The position numbers and the translations under genes are program-made. This document shows positions 36,564-45,123 of a DNA stretch of 64,000 nt, in pieces. Numbering within the stretch: position 1 is the stretch's first letter; every line of letters starts with the position of its first letter. Source of the stretch: Barnesiella intestinihominis YIT 11860 (GTDB lineage: Bacteria; Bacteroidota; Bacteroidia; Bacteroidales; Barnesiellaceae); the NCBI RefSeq assembly GCF_000296465.1, contig NZ_JH815203.1, positions 1,037,453 to 1,101,452 of the forward strand, in the 5' to 3' direction. The notes beneath the pieces are model-generated. The model was not told the origin of the DNA, did not search any database, and saw only the letters and a program-made list of their open reading frames with translations.

Positions 36564-37692
36564 AGATTTTCACACCTTCCACTACACGGGATATATTTCC
36601 CGAAACCGAAGGTTCATCGGGATTCAATCCCAAATTCTCCGATTTGAAATAGCCTAACAATTGCCCCACCAAAACATAGGGGATACAGGCATATTCATTT
36701 TTTTGCAATTCTCCGGGATTTGTCGCTGCAACGACACAATCGAGATTCACCCCCGGTATGACTATCCCCGAAGGCGAGACCGCTATTTGAGCTACGACTT
36801 TATTATTTTCGTTAATTTGGCGTATCAGATCACGCTCGTAATGAAACACTTTTTCATCATCTGAACAAAGATATACGAGCACGGTATCTTTATTGATTAC
36901 AGCTTTGGGGCCATGACGGAATCCAAGAAACGAATCGAACTTGCAAACGACCAATCCATCGGTCAGCTCTTGTAATTTCAAATGACACTCTTCCGCTATT
37001 CCCTTCAATGCGCCGGAGCCTAAAAATACAGCCCTACCGAATTTTCGCGCAGCAATCTCGGAAAGCGATTTTTCACCGTTCTTCAAAATATCCCGTGCAA
37101 AAGTTACTATCGCCTCTATTTTACTTTTTTGCTCCGGCAACTGCTCTATATTGAAAATCAAAATAGAGACCAACGCCATAGTCGTAAAACTGCTGGTCAT
37201 AGCCAATCCTTTGTCGTTTGTTTCCGGTGGAAGTAACACCAGCAACACATTATCCCGAGAACTCTCTCTCGCTAAATCGCCCGTTTCATTACAGGTTATG
37301 ATAATATGAAATACTTTCTTACAATATTTATCGGCAATATGTACGGCCGCTAAACTCTCAGGGCTGTTTCCCGAACGGGCAAAAGAAATGAGGACGACAG
37401 GTTTCCCGGTAGGTAAACAACTTTCGGGATAAGTAATAATATCGGTCGTCGCTACGGCTCGACATTGAGAATAGCCTTTTTCCACAAAAATCCCAGCTAA
37501 TGCATTTCCGATAAAGGCCGACGTTCCAGCACCCGCCAAGATAATTTCGGCATCCTTTCCGATATGGTTGTTCGAAATGAAAGTTTGTATCGCGGCTTCA
37601 TTTCTGCAAACCAAATCATACGCCTTCAACCAAACATCGGGTTGCTGCATAATTTCACAATATGTAGCCGTTTTATGATCGCTTAAATCCAT
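36553..37692 (-). CDS. agaS: AgaS-like SIS-domain aminosugar-phosphate isomerase/deaminase
   Basis: The 379-residue protein has two SIS domains. The first includes EIILAGAGTSAFIGNALAG and VLISFARSGNSPESLAAVHI. The second includes RAVFLGSGALKGIAEECHLK and FLGFRHGPKAVIN. This is the AgaS family, which converts galactosamine-6-P to tagatose-6-P with loss of ammonia. It is the first gene of the - strand PUL operon, divergent from the DeoR-type regulator, with an operator-like box in its promoter. Glucosamine-type isomerases are the alternative, but the neighbouring tagatose genes fit AgaS well. Confidence 0.88.
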   Translation of the reverse strand: MDLSDHKTATYCEIMQQPDVWLKAYDLVCRNEAAIQTFISNNHIGKDAEIILAGAGTSAFIGNALAGIFVEKGYSQCRAVATTDIITYPESCLPTGKPVVLISFARSGNSPESLAAVHIADKYCKKVFHIIITCNETGDLARESSRDNVLLVLLPPETNDKGLAMTSSFTTMALVSILIFNIEQLPEQKSKIEAIVTFARDILKNGEKSLSEIAARKFGRAVFLGSGALKGIAEECHLKLQELTDGLVVCKFDSFLGFRHGPKAVINKDTVLVYLCSDDEKVFHYERDLIRQINENNKVVAQIAVSPSGIVIPGVNLDCVVAATNPGELQKNEYACIPYVLVGQLLGYFKSENLGLNPDEPSVSGNISRVVEGVKIYDL

Positions 37693-37756
37693 AAAGTACT
37701 GTGTTAAAATAAATTGAGAACTCTATTATCACTCTTCTTGTCCTATTTCTCTATTA

Positions 37757-37793
37757 CAAATATAGACAAGCGGAACTTTCGATTCGAAATATT
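37757..37793 (-). promoter_or_regulatory. agaS/PUL promoter with overlapping operator candidate
   Basis: On the - strand a TATATTTG -7 box lies at 37757-37764. About 21 bp upstream is the box ACTTTCGATTCGAAATATT (37775-37793, read on +), which covers the -33 position. Its core TTTCGA-T-TCGAAA is a 13-bp near palindrome. TTTCG-rich boxes are common DeoR-family operators. Confidence 0.62.
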
Positions 37794-38015
37794 ATATCAA
37801 CAAATATCTAAATAATACTTTATAAAAATCTATAAACAAAAGATTATCAATAATTTATATAAAAATAAAAATATTTCGAAATGTTTCGATTGTTAAAATA
37901 CATTATAAAACAAAGATTTGCCGATATAATATTTATTAAATTATGGTGTATTCTAAAAAAACAATCTACCTTAGTAATAAAATAATTTGGTATAAGTTTA
38001 AAATTAAGCACAAGC

Positions 38016-38034
38016 ACTTTCGATTCGAAATATT
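38016..38034 (+). promoter_or_regulatory. second copy of the DeoR operator candidate
   Basis: Exact second copy of the 19-mer found at 37775-37793, placed 36 bp before the regulator ATG. It would suit autoregulation by the DeoR-type protein. Confidence 0.6.
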
Positions 38035-38069
38035 TTTATCCCAAAACCTTATCATTAAACTACGCAACA

Positions 38070-38861
38070 ATGGAAACATACTATTCAGCCAAAGAGCGCC
38101 GAGCGCAAATCCTACAACTTCTAAAAAGCAGTCCCAAAATATTGGTATCTTCCCTTAGCCAAATGTTTAATATATCGGAAGTTACTATCAGAAAAGATTT
38201 AGAAGAGCTTGAAAACAGGAATTTATTGATACGAGTCAGAGGGGGAGCAATACGTTTACCGAAATTAAACATTGCAGAAGAACAAGCTACGACTGAGAAA
38301 AAAAGATTTCATTATCGAGAAAAACGAAGTATCGGGCGCATGGCGGCTACACTGATACAAGAAAACGAAACCATCATTCTCGATTCGGGCAGTACAACGA
38401 TGGAAATTGCTAAAAACCTGCACTCGTTCAAACAATTAACCATCATTACAAATGCCATAGACATAGCCATAGAATTAAGTAAATACAAACGGTTCAATGT
38501 CATTTTACTGGGCGGTCATTTAAGAGATTCAAGTCTCTCTACGGTCGGTCCCATAGCCGAGAACACGCTCAAAATATTTTATTGCGACAAATTATTTCTG
38601 GGTGTGGACAGTTTTAATTTGGAACGAGGAGTTTCTACTCCCAACATAGAAGAAGCAAATATCAATCAAACGATGATTACAATGGTAAAAGAAACTATCG
38701 CCATTTTCGATTCATCAAAAGTCAATAAAAAAAGTTTTGCCTTTATCGCCCCCGTTTCTAAATTGAGTGCAATCGTCACCGACAACAATATGCCGCTGGA
38801 CATTAAAACACAAATCAAAAAAATGGGGGTGAAACTATACGAAACCGAGCCTGATTCATAA
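38070..38861 (+). CDS. DeoR/GlpR-family transcriptional regulator (AgaR-like)
   Basis: The 263-residue regulator has an N-terminal helix-turn-helix (QILQLLKSSPKILVSSLSQM, VTIRKDLEELENRNLLIRVR) and the DeoR effector domain of the sugar-phosphate isomerase fold (IILDSGSTTMEIAKNL, LTIITNAIDIAIEL, VILLGGHLRDSSLSTVG, CDKLFLGVDSF). Such proteins usually repress sugar operons until a phosphosugar binds. It is divergent from the agaS-led operon and shares a regulatory region with two identical operator-like boxes, so control of the whole PUL and of itself is likely. GalN-6-P or tagatose phosphates are effector candidates by analogy with AgaR. Confidence 0.9.
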   Translation: METYYSAKERRAQILQLLKSSPKILVSSLSQMFNISEVTIRKDLEELENRNLLIRVRGGAIRLPKLNIAEEQATTEKKRFHYREKRSIGRMAATLIQENETIILDSGSTTMEIAKNLHSFKQLTIITNAIDIAIELSKYKRFNVILLGGHLRDSSLSTVGPIAENTLKIFYCDKLFLGVDSFNLERGVSTPNIEEANINQTMITMVKETIAIFDSSKVNKKSFAFIAPVSKLSAIVTDNNMPLDIKTQIKKMGVKLYETEPDS

Positions 38862-38886
38862 AAATAAATATATATGATTAATAAAA

Positions 38887-38917
38887 GAGGATACTCCTTA
38901 TAAACGGGAATATCCTC
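38887..38917. terminator. bidirectional terminator
   Basis: Stem GAGGATACTCC with GGGAATATCCTC (one mismatch), between the convergent DeoR regulator and lipoprotein genes, flanked by A/T-rich sequence. Confidence 0.65.
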
Positions 38918-38945
38918 ATAATAGTATTAGATCGATAATCTTTTA

Positions 38946-40385
38946 TCAATAGACCGTATTCTGCGGATCCATATTTGTCCAACCGGTCGTCCAATTATTA
39001 GCAGCGGTCTCTGTGGGTCCGAACGCACCTATATAGGCCACTTGTTCAAAACCGGAAGAAACCAGAGAATGGCTCCAATCGGCGGACAGACTTATTAACG
39101 GACTGTCCTGAGAAGGAACCATGCAGAACGATGTCAAATTCTGAGGGTCTCCTTGCAGTTTCAAATCGTCAATAGCCGTATAAGCGATATTCTTGCCTCC
39201 TTCTCTATTGAAATAGCTATCTGCAAAAGCTCCGTTATCCGAAGGATCGAACTGTGTACCATTCGCCCAATATTGTGCATCTTGATAATTCTTAACCATA
39301 CCGGCGAACACACAATTCGAAACGACCAATTTCCCCTCGGTGGCATGAGTCTGAGTCTTTGAGTTTTTATCATTCTCGATGATTAATCCAATGGGGAATC
39401 CGGCAAATACAGAATTAAACACTCTCAACTGTGTATTGCGGCGCAAATGCATAGCAGCCTGAAAACGAGCATCAGTAAGACTTCCATTTACGCCAGCCTC
39501 ATTAGTATAATTCGTCGGATCGAGTACCGGACCGAACATCGATACGTTTGCAAACACGCAGGAAGTATAAGGTTCAACGGTCGCAGCGTCGGCACAATTA
39601 TCGGATTCGAAGCCGTTGGATGCCGATTTATCCCCAATCTTCGGATTCCGCAAAGCAGCCAAAAACTGCAATTTACCAGAAAATCCGTTATCCGTATCGA
39701 AGTCGTCGTCCCAAGTTCCCAACGCTACCAAGTGTTTACAATTTACCGAACCGCCGAACCATTCGTAAGAATCGTCTCCCGAGTAAGAAACTTGTACATA
39801 ATCGACTGTCGTTCCGCTACCCACCGAACCAAACGTAATGGCATTGATTTCATTATCAGTCGAATATTCGATACCGGCAAATTCGCAACGCACATATTTC
39901 AATACACCGGAGTTATCGGTATCGTCGTTACCTCCATGTTTACTTCTGACACCGCCTTCGATAGTCTGTTCTCCCATGTTGTTTTTGGCTTTACCCAAAA
40001 GGATAATACCGCCCCAGTCACCGGGCTTACGTTTACCCGGATCCTGCGCCGATGTAAATACAATGGGTCGTTCGCTTGTACCCTCGGCAATGAGTTTGCC
40101 TCCGCGCTCCACAATCAACGTAGCCTTAGACTCTTTCTCTCCTTTAATAACTACACCCGGCTCGATAGTGAGTGTAGCCCCTTCGGTAACATAAACGAAC
40201 CCTCTCAAATTATAGGTGTTCGGATAGGTCAAAGTCATATTGGACGAAATCTCGTAAGCATTCGAACCGTCTCCCAAATCGAAAGTCTCTCCACTCGGAA
40301 TGGGATTATCATTGTTCTCGTCACAACTTACTACCGCCATTGTCGCCAAGCATACAAAAGCAATTGTTTTGAATAGTTTTTTCAT
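38946..40385 (-). CDS. beta-helix surface lipoprotein, partner of the TonB receptor
   Basis: The 479-residue lipoprotein (lipobox VVSCDENND near residue 21) resembles right-handed beta-helix proteins found next to certain TonB receptors in Bacteroidetes. Visible segments are YVTEGATLTIEPGVVIKGE, LIVERGGKLIAEGTSERPI, GDWGGIILLGKAKNN, KYVRCEFAGIEYSTDNEINA and SVNCKHLVALGTWDDDFDTDNG. It lies 36 bp after the receptor gene. Acidic clusters (DDDFDTDNG, GGNDDTDN) could bind calcium or another cation. It may capture a ligand for the receptor, like SusD for SusC. No catalytic site is recognised. Confidence 0.78.
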   Translation of the reverse strand: MKKLFKTIAFVCLATMAVVSCDENNDNPIPSGETFDLGDGSNAYEISSNMTLTYPNTYNLRGFVYVTEGATLTIEPGVVIKGEKESKATLIVERGGKLIAEGTSERPIVFTSAQDPGKRKPGDWGGIILLGKAKNNMGEQTIEGGVRSKHGGNDDTDNSGVLKYVRCEFAGIEYSTDNEINAITFGSVGSGTTVDYVQVSYSGDDSYEWFGGSVNCKHLVALGTWDDDFDTDNGFSGKLQFLAALRNPKIGDKSASNGFESDNCADAATVEPYTSCVFANVSMFGPVLDPTNYTNEAGVNGSLTDARFQAAMHLRRNTQLRVFNSVFAGFPIGLIIENDKNSKTQTHATEGKLVVSNCVFAGMVKNYQDAQYWANGTQFDPSDNGAFADSYFNREGGKNIAYTAIDDLKLQGDPQNLTSFCMVPSQDSPLISLSADWSHSLVSSGFEQVAYIGAFGPTETAANNWTTGWTNMDPQNTVY

Positions 40386-40421
40386 TTGATTTTTCTGTTT
40401 GATTAGTATTATAGAAAAGGA

Positions 40422-43268
40422 TTAAAAACTGAATGTGATACCTACGCTCACCGAACGTCCCGGTTTATACGACTTCGTAGTCTGTTCGCGTTTCTGTAAC
40501 TTTCCTTCGGCATCATAAAATTGCGGATACTGCTTATATACTACTTTTTCACCGATGATATCTTTCACTCCGGCTTTCAACTCGACGAGCTTACCGAACT
40601 TCTTAGACACCGTGAAATCGAGACTATTACGCGGCAGCTCATAGGTATCGGGGATATTCACGCTCACATCGTTCGTAGTACTGTTGGACTTTCCGATGCC
40701 GATGATGCGCTTTCCCAAACGATTGTAAAGCAACGACGACATCAATCCCCACCTTTCATTCTGATAATAAAGTCCGGCATTGACGATATAAGGCGACTGC
40801 CCTTGCATTTCCCTATCTTCGGTTCTAACAATACCCGATTCGTCGAAACGTACTCTACTCTTTATCAAAGTAGCATTGAGTAAAAGACTTAATCCTCTCA
40901 TTCCTAAGAAGTCGAGAGACTTGCGAATTTCAATCTCCGCACCGAAACTCTGTGCCGAAAGTGCGTTCTCATAATTATATCGCAGTGATCCTCCCATATC
41001 TATAAAGGTCCATTCTATGGGGTTCTTGAAATATTTGTAGAAAATACCTAAGCTGATGACTTCTCCCCGTTGCGGGTAAAACTCGTACCGGAAATCGAGG
41101 TTGTCTATCTTACACGTCTTCAAATTCTCGTTCCCGCCTATTTCATTAAAAAGGTCGAAATCGTAATATACAGCCGGCGAAACCTCTCGAAACTCTGCCC
41201 GATTCAAAGAACGTCCATAAGCCAGACGAAGCAAATTGCGCTCATCAAAATTGTACGTAGCATTGACCGAAGGCAATAAATCGAGATCGGTATAATTGCG
41301 GCTCGTCATCAACACTTGCGATGCCGACTGAGATTTATCCCATTTCATTCTCAACCGATTGTATTCAAGCCTCAAACCGGCATAAACATTGAATTTACCC
41401 ATCGGCAATTCTATCGCGCCATATCCCGCTCCATATATGTTGTATGCCTCATAAGCATTTTTCTTATCGGTAATCTCGTCTATAAAGACTTTATCGGCAC
41501 TCAACCAATCCTCGCTCATCATTTCTTCATAAGGCAGATACAGGTAATATGCACGTTCTTCAAGAGAGAGATTCTCGTACCGATAGATAAATTCGCGAGG
41601 TGCATAATTACGGGTACGATACTCGGATATCAATCCGCCTTTCACCGTAGAGAGTATCTCGCCCATAGGAACTGTTCCCTTGTAGTCCACACTACCCGAA
41701 AAGACATGGTCGGACAAAGATTGGAAATAACGTTTGATGCTCTCATTGCCTACTTTTAACTGCGACACGTCTACTCCATCACTCATTCCCGCCTGATTAA
41801 CGACTATCCGGCGGTCGGGTTCGGTTCTATAAGCATAACTATATCCCATGTTCCACGCCAGAGAATGGAGCTTCTTCTCATCTAAAAAATGATTACCGGT
41901 CAGCTGTCCCAAATAGCTCAGACGCGATTGGTACAACATCTCCGTCTCTTCCCGATAGGTCAAACCGCTCACATTTCTTTCTCCCGAGCGTTCGGTCAAT
42001 CGGTTTTTACCCAACATATTAAACAAGTTTCGGAATTCCAATTTATTTTTTCCGTCAAATATAAATGCCCAATTGTGCATTGCACCCAATCGCACATCGT
42101 TGGAATACTGGTTATCGACATAATCATTGAGATACACCGGCTTATCGGCATCAGAAGAATAAATACCGAAACGGGCATTCGTGATATTCTGTATCGTTTT
42201 ATAAGTATTACTATAATTGATATAGGTAGTCATACCTATATCTGTCCCGCCCTCGGTTTCGAACCGCCGATTAATCGTCAGAGATAAACGTTGGTCGGGA
42301 ATCGGATAATAACTTTTCACTCGCCAATCGTTATTAAACGAGCGTGTAAGCCGCGTAACTTCCGCCGGATTGCTGCCGGTAACGTCCATGTGCGAAGGCA
42401 TGCCATTCGGCAAAGGTCTCTTGTTCAAATCGAACCCCAACCAATCGGTAGTATTGCCAGGATTCAGACGCGTTTTTACAAATTGAGTATTGGTATTGAA
42501 TCCTGTCGTATAACCAATCTGAATGGAGTTACGTAAAGGTAAACTCTTGGTAGAGATACGAATAAATCCACCGGCAAAATCGGCCGGAATTTCGGGAGCC
42601 GGAGACTTATAAATAATCATATTCTCGATTTGAGAGCTGGGCAACATATCGAATGAGAAAGCTCGGCTATCAGATTCTAAGCTCGGAGAACTGTTCCCAT
42701 TGATCCACACATTATTATACCGTTGTGACAATCCACGTACCACAACAAACCGATCGTCTATTACCGATATACCCGGTACTCGTTTCACCACTTCCGATGC
42801 ATCACGATCGAGTGTTTTGGCAATCTGTTGCGAAGATATACCACTCGCTACCTGTACTTGCGCTTTCATTCCTTCCAACAAAGACATCTCCGTATCGTTC
42901 CTGCGATAGGTAGAAACCACGACTTCATTCAAGGCGACCCCGTCTTCCTCCATCTCAATTTCAAGACCCGCGATAGACTCTCCCTGCTTCACATTCACCG
43001 GAACCCGAACCGTCTTATAGGATAAATATCGGCAAACAATCGTCTGCTTTCCTATGGGAATATTTTTCAAACTAAACTTTCCGTCCAAATCGGTAGCTGT
43101 CGCTACCGAACTATTCTCTATTTGTACGGTGGCCCCTATAATTGCCTCTCCACTTTTCTTATCTCTGACTTCTCCGGTAATCAAACTTCCTGCCGAAGCT
43201 GTTATCCCCAATGCATGAATCGAAAAAACAAAACCTAAAACAACCGCCAGTAATCCGCTTTTATACAT
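40422..43268 (-). CDS. TonB-dependent outer-membrane receptor with CarboxypepD-reg domain
   Basis: The 948-residue protein has a signal peptide (MYKSGLLAVVLGFVFSIHAL) and a CarboxypepD_reg-like domain (ITGEVRDKKSGEAIIGATV). The plug follows, with SSQQIAKTLDRDASEVVKRV, VVRGLSQRYNNVWINGN and PADFAGGFIRISTK. A long barrel ends in VGITFSF. It differs from SusC types in lacking the VVVIGYGT repeat and in having the RGLSQRY motif, a separate receptor class paired with beta-helix lipoproteins. The ligand is unknown. It forms a two-gene operon with the lipoprotein at 38946-40385. Confidence 0.92.
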   Translation of the reverse strand: MYKSGLLAVVLGFVFSIHALGITASAGSLITGEVRDKKSGEAIIGATVQIENSSVATATDLDGKFSLKNIPIGKQTIVCRYLSYKTVRVPVNVKQGESIAGLEIEMEEDGVALNEVVVSTYRRNDTEMSLLEGMKAQVQVASGISSQQIAKTLDRDASEVVKRVPGISVIDDRFVVVRGLSQRYNNVWINGNSSPSLESDSRAFSFDMLPSSQIENMIIYKSPAPEIPADFAGGFIRISTKSLPLRNSIQIGYTTGFNTNTQFVKTRLNPGNTTDWLGFDLNKRPLPNGMPSHMDVTGSNPAEVTRLTRSFNNDWRVKSYYPIPDQRLSLTINRRFETEGGTDIGMTTYINYSNTYKTIQNITNARFGIYSSDADKPVYLNDYVDNQYSNDVRLGAMHNWAFIFDGKNKLEFRNLFNMLGKNRLTERSGERNVSGLTYREETEMLYQSRLSYLGQLTGNHFLDEKKLHSLAWNMGYSYAYRTEPDRRIVVNQAGMSDGVDVSQLKVGNESIKRYFQSLSDHVFSGSVDYKGTVPMGEILSTVKGGLISEYRTRNYAPREFIYRYENLSLEERAYYLYLPYEEMMSEDWLSADKVFIDEITDKKNAYEAYNIYGAGYGAIELPMGKFNVYAGLRLEYNRLRMKWDKSQSASQVLMTSRNYTDLDLLPSVNATYNFDERNLLRLAYGRSLNRAEFREVSPAVYYDFDLFNEIGGNENLKTCKIDNLDFRYEFYPQRGEVISLGIFYKYFKNPIEWTFIDMGGSLRYNYENALSAQSFGAEIEIRKSLDFLGMRGLSLLLNATLIKSRVRFDESGIVRTEDREMQGQSPYIVNAGLYYQNERWGLMSSLLYNRLGKRIIGIGKSNSTTNDVSVNIPDTYELPRNSLDFTVSKKFGKLVELKAGVKDIIGEKVVYKQYPQFYDAEGKLQKREQTTKSYKPGRSVSVGITFSF

Positions 43269-43667
43269 ATATTTTTACCTTTTTCTTTCCGCTGCAAAAG
43301 TAAAAGCAAAAGAATACGAAAACATGACAGCAATATGAATCGATATATAACATGTATTACATTATCGTATACCGAATTTTGCAAATATATTTCAGTACGA
43401 TATGCAATATTGTATCTCAACCCAATAGACCCACAGAGAAAAAACTATCTATCGTTCGACCTACATGTAGCGTTTTCTACGGAGCCTGCATAAAAAAATT
43501 CAATTTATTTAACAACTTCTACATGACTGATTTCCTGCAATGATTACATTTATGTAAGTTACTAATATCGATGTTTCTTCTTGCAAATTGCTTCGCAAAA
43601 ATCCATCTTTGTATTGAAAAACAAAAGTTATTAACGATAATCGAAGTAAACTTAAAACGAAAAAACG
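43269..43667. other. divergent intergenic region
   Basis: 399 bp between the TonB receptor (-) and the cupin gene (+). A TACTTTTG box on the - strand at 43295-43302 could serve the receptor, but no matching -33 box was found. No ORF looks real and no repeat was noticed. Confidence 0.5.
43581..43611 (+). promoter_or_regulatory. candidate promoter of the cupin gene
   Basis: CATCTTTG at 43604-43611 differs by one base from the TAnnTTTG -7 box, with TTG 20 bp upstream. It lies 56 bp before the cupin ATG. Confidence 0.45.
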
Positions 43668-44078
43668 ATGGACAAAATCACAAAAATCAATTCAGGAGAA
43701 AAGTTTACCCACACATCTGTCGGAAAACTCGCCGAGTTCAATGGTAAACAATTCCTCAAAGACACTGTCGGTACAACCGGTTGCGAAATTTCATTCGGGA
43801 CAATAGAGCCCGGCCAAGCCGCACCTTTCTTTCACAGCCATAAACAAAACGAAGAAATTTATATTATTCTCAGTGGCGCCGGCGACTTTCAAGTAAACGA
43901 TACGGCTTTCCCTATTGCCGAGGGATCGATCGTCCGTGTAGCCACAGCCTGCAATCGTTCCATACGATGCACATCAACCGAAAAAATGCTCTACATCTGC
44001 ATTCAGGCAAAAGAAGGTAGTCTCGAACAATGTACTATGGAGGACGGTGAAATCACCCAACAAAAAACAAAATGGTAG
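43668..44078 (+). CDS. single-domain cupin protein
   Basis: The 136-residue small beta-barrel has the cupin motifs FFHSHKQNEEIYIILSGAG, where the two histidines and the glutamate bind the metal, and PIAEGSIVRVA. Cupins of this size serve as isomerases, oxygenases or sensors. No signal peptide is present, so it is cytoplasmic. It is transcribed alone, ends at a hairpin shared with the convergent META gene, and gives no context clue to its substrate. Confidence 0.85.
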   Translation: MDKITKINSGEKFTHTSVGKLAEFNGKQFLKDTVGTTGCEISFGTIEPGQAAPFFHSHKQNEEIYIILSGAGDFQVNDTAFPIAEGSIVRVATACNRSIRCTSTEKMLYICIQAKEGSLEQCTMEDGEITQQKTKW

Positions 44079-44086
44079 TAAAACAA

Positions 44087-44120
44087 GGAGGCTGTTCTAT
44101 GTTATTCAAGAACAGCCTCC
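44087..44120. terminator. hairpin between convergent cupin and META genes
   Basis: A perfect 12-bp stem (GGAGGCTGTTCT with AGAACAGCCTCC) and 10-nt loop. The T-rich tail is on the - strand side, so it is best for the META gene. Confidence 0.75.
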
Positions 44121-44139
44121 TCTCACATCATAGTTAAAG

Positions 44140-44922
44140 TTATTTATTCCGCTTCAATTCCAATACCGCTGCACCGCCAGCAGTAAAAAATACCAAATTC
44201 CCATTTTCGAGTATGCCATAAGTCCTCACATTATTCAAAGCTGAAAGTATGTTTTTCTCTGTCTCCATATCGGGACACATCATACGAGTTGCAGCCACAC
44301 CGTGGAAAGAGATAGAATTTTCTACGGTCTCATCACTCCGTAATTCCCCTGTTATACGATTACAACCCGAGTTTCCACTTATTCGACCGTCAGCAATATC
44401 GAACTTGACACCCGGTCGCACTTCCAAATCGGTAGATAAAGTATCTCCATACACTTTAACAATATTCCATTCTCCTTCCAATTCAGATAAAGGAACTACC
44501 GAAAACCTCTTACTCAATAACATGACAGGTTCTTTATCCGAAGCATACAGGGCAATTTTATTTTTACCCGCGCGTTTAACGTTCTTTACCGTAGACAACA
44601 CTTCGATAAGTTTTCCTTCCAATTCCATATCGGGACAAGCCATGAGAGTGGATGCCATATGACCCAATTCTATTTTATTGTCTCTGGAAAGATCCAGACT
44701 CCCCATTATACGGTTACAACCGCTATATCCATATACTCTCCCTTTCTTCGTATCGAATCCGATAAAGGGGTTCGATTGAGCTCGAACCGGTTCACCCTGA
44801 ATTTCTACCACGTTCCATTCACCACAAATATCATTTTCCGATACCATATCTCTCGCCGTTTTACAAGAAGACAATAATAAAACTCCCAAAAATACCGACA
44901 AGTACATCTTTTTTGCATTCAT
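44140..44922 (-). CDS. lipoprotein with two META (HslJ-like) domains
   Basis: The 260-residue lipoprotein (lipobox LLSSCKTA, cysteine near 20) contains a duplicated META/DUF306 domain. The first has ICGEWNVVEIQGE, YGYSGCNRIMGSL and STLMACPDMELE. The second has LEGEWNIVKVYGD, ISGNSGCNRITGEL and ATRMMCPDMETE. The paired cysteines within each copy may form disulfides. META domains occur in HslJ, a heat-shock lipoprotein linked to novobiocin resistance, and in other stress-related envelope proteins. The gene stands alone on the - strand. The role is unknown beyond an envelope location. Confidence 0.88.
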   Translation of the reverse strand: MNAKKMYLSVFLGVLLLSSCKTARDMVSENDICGEWNVVEIQGEPVRAQSNPFIGFDTKKGRVYGYSGCNRIMGSLDLSRDNKIELGHMASTLMACPDMELEGKLIEVLSTVKNVKRAGKNKIALYASDKEPVMLLSKRFSVVPLSELEGEWNIVKVYGDTLSTDLEVRPGVKFDIADGRISGNSGCNRITGELRSDETVENSISFHGVAATRMMCPDMETEKNILSALNNVRTYGILENGNLVFFTAGGAAVLELKRNK

Positions 44923-45123
44923 ATTTCTATTTTTTAAATCTACTATATATGCGACTTCAATAAATAATTGGAGAAAAGAATATAATACTGCGTCTTTATA
45001 TATTAAAATTTTTTAAATACGCTATTTCCCTTCAAAAGTCTCCCTTTCCTCGATAGTATTTACAATATCCATCATACATTTTTGCTACCTTTACTAAATA
45101 TTCATTTAAACTACGGATTTATC

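Larger units (their letters stand above)
37693..38069. other. divergent regulatory region between agaS and the DeoR regulator
   Basis: 377 bp, strongly AT-rich, no gene. It contains the - strand promoter, two identical 19-mers (37775-37793 and 38016-38034) and a partial inverted half-copy near 37870-37890. The 240-bp spacing of the full boxes would allow looping between them. Confidence 0.75.

Noticed and set aside
35523-36647. 374-residue open frame opposite the GatZ/KbaZ-like gene
   Set aside because: No recognisable domain, rich in His/Arg/Phe as expected from the complement of a coding strand, and the - strand gene is clearly real.
17205-38069. Laterally acquired integrative element around the PUL
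   Set aside because: No integrase, att-like direct repeats or mobilisation genes were seen at its borders.
39447-40376. 309-residue frame opposite the beta-helix lipoprotein
   Set aside because: No start context, no motif, and the lipoprotein on the other strand has a signal peptide and family pattern.
43352-43543. 63-residue frame upstream of the cupin gene
   Set aside because: No conserved pattern and it lies over the probable promoter region.
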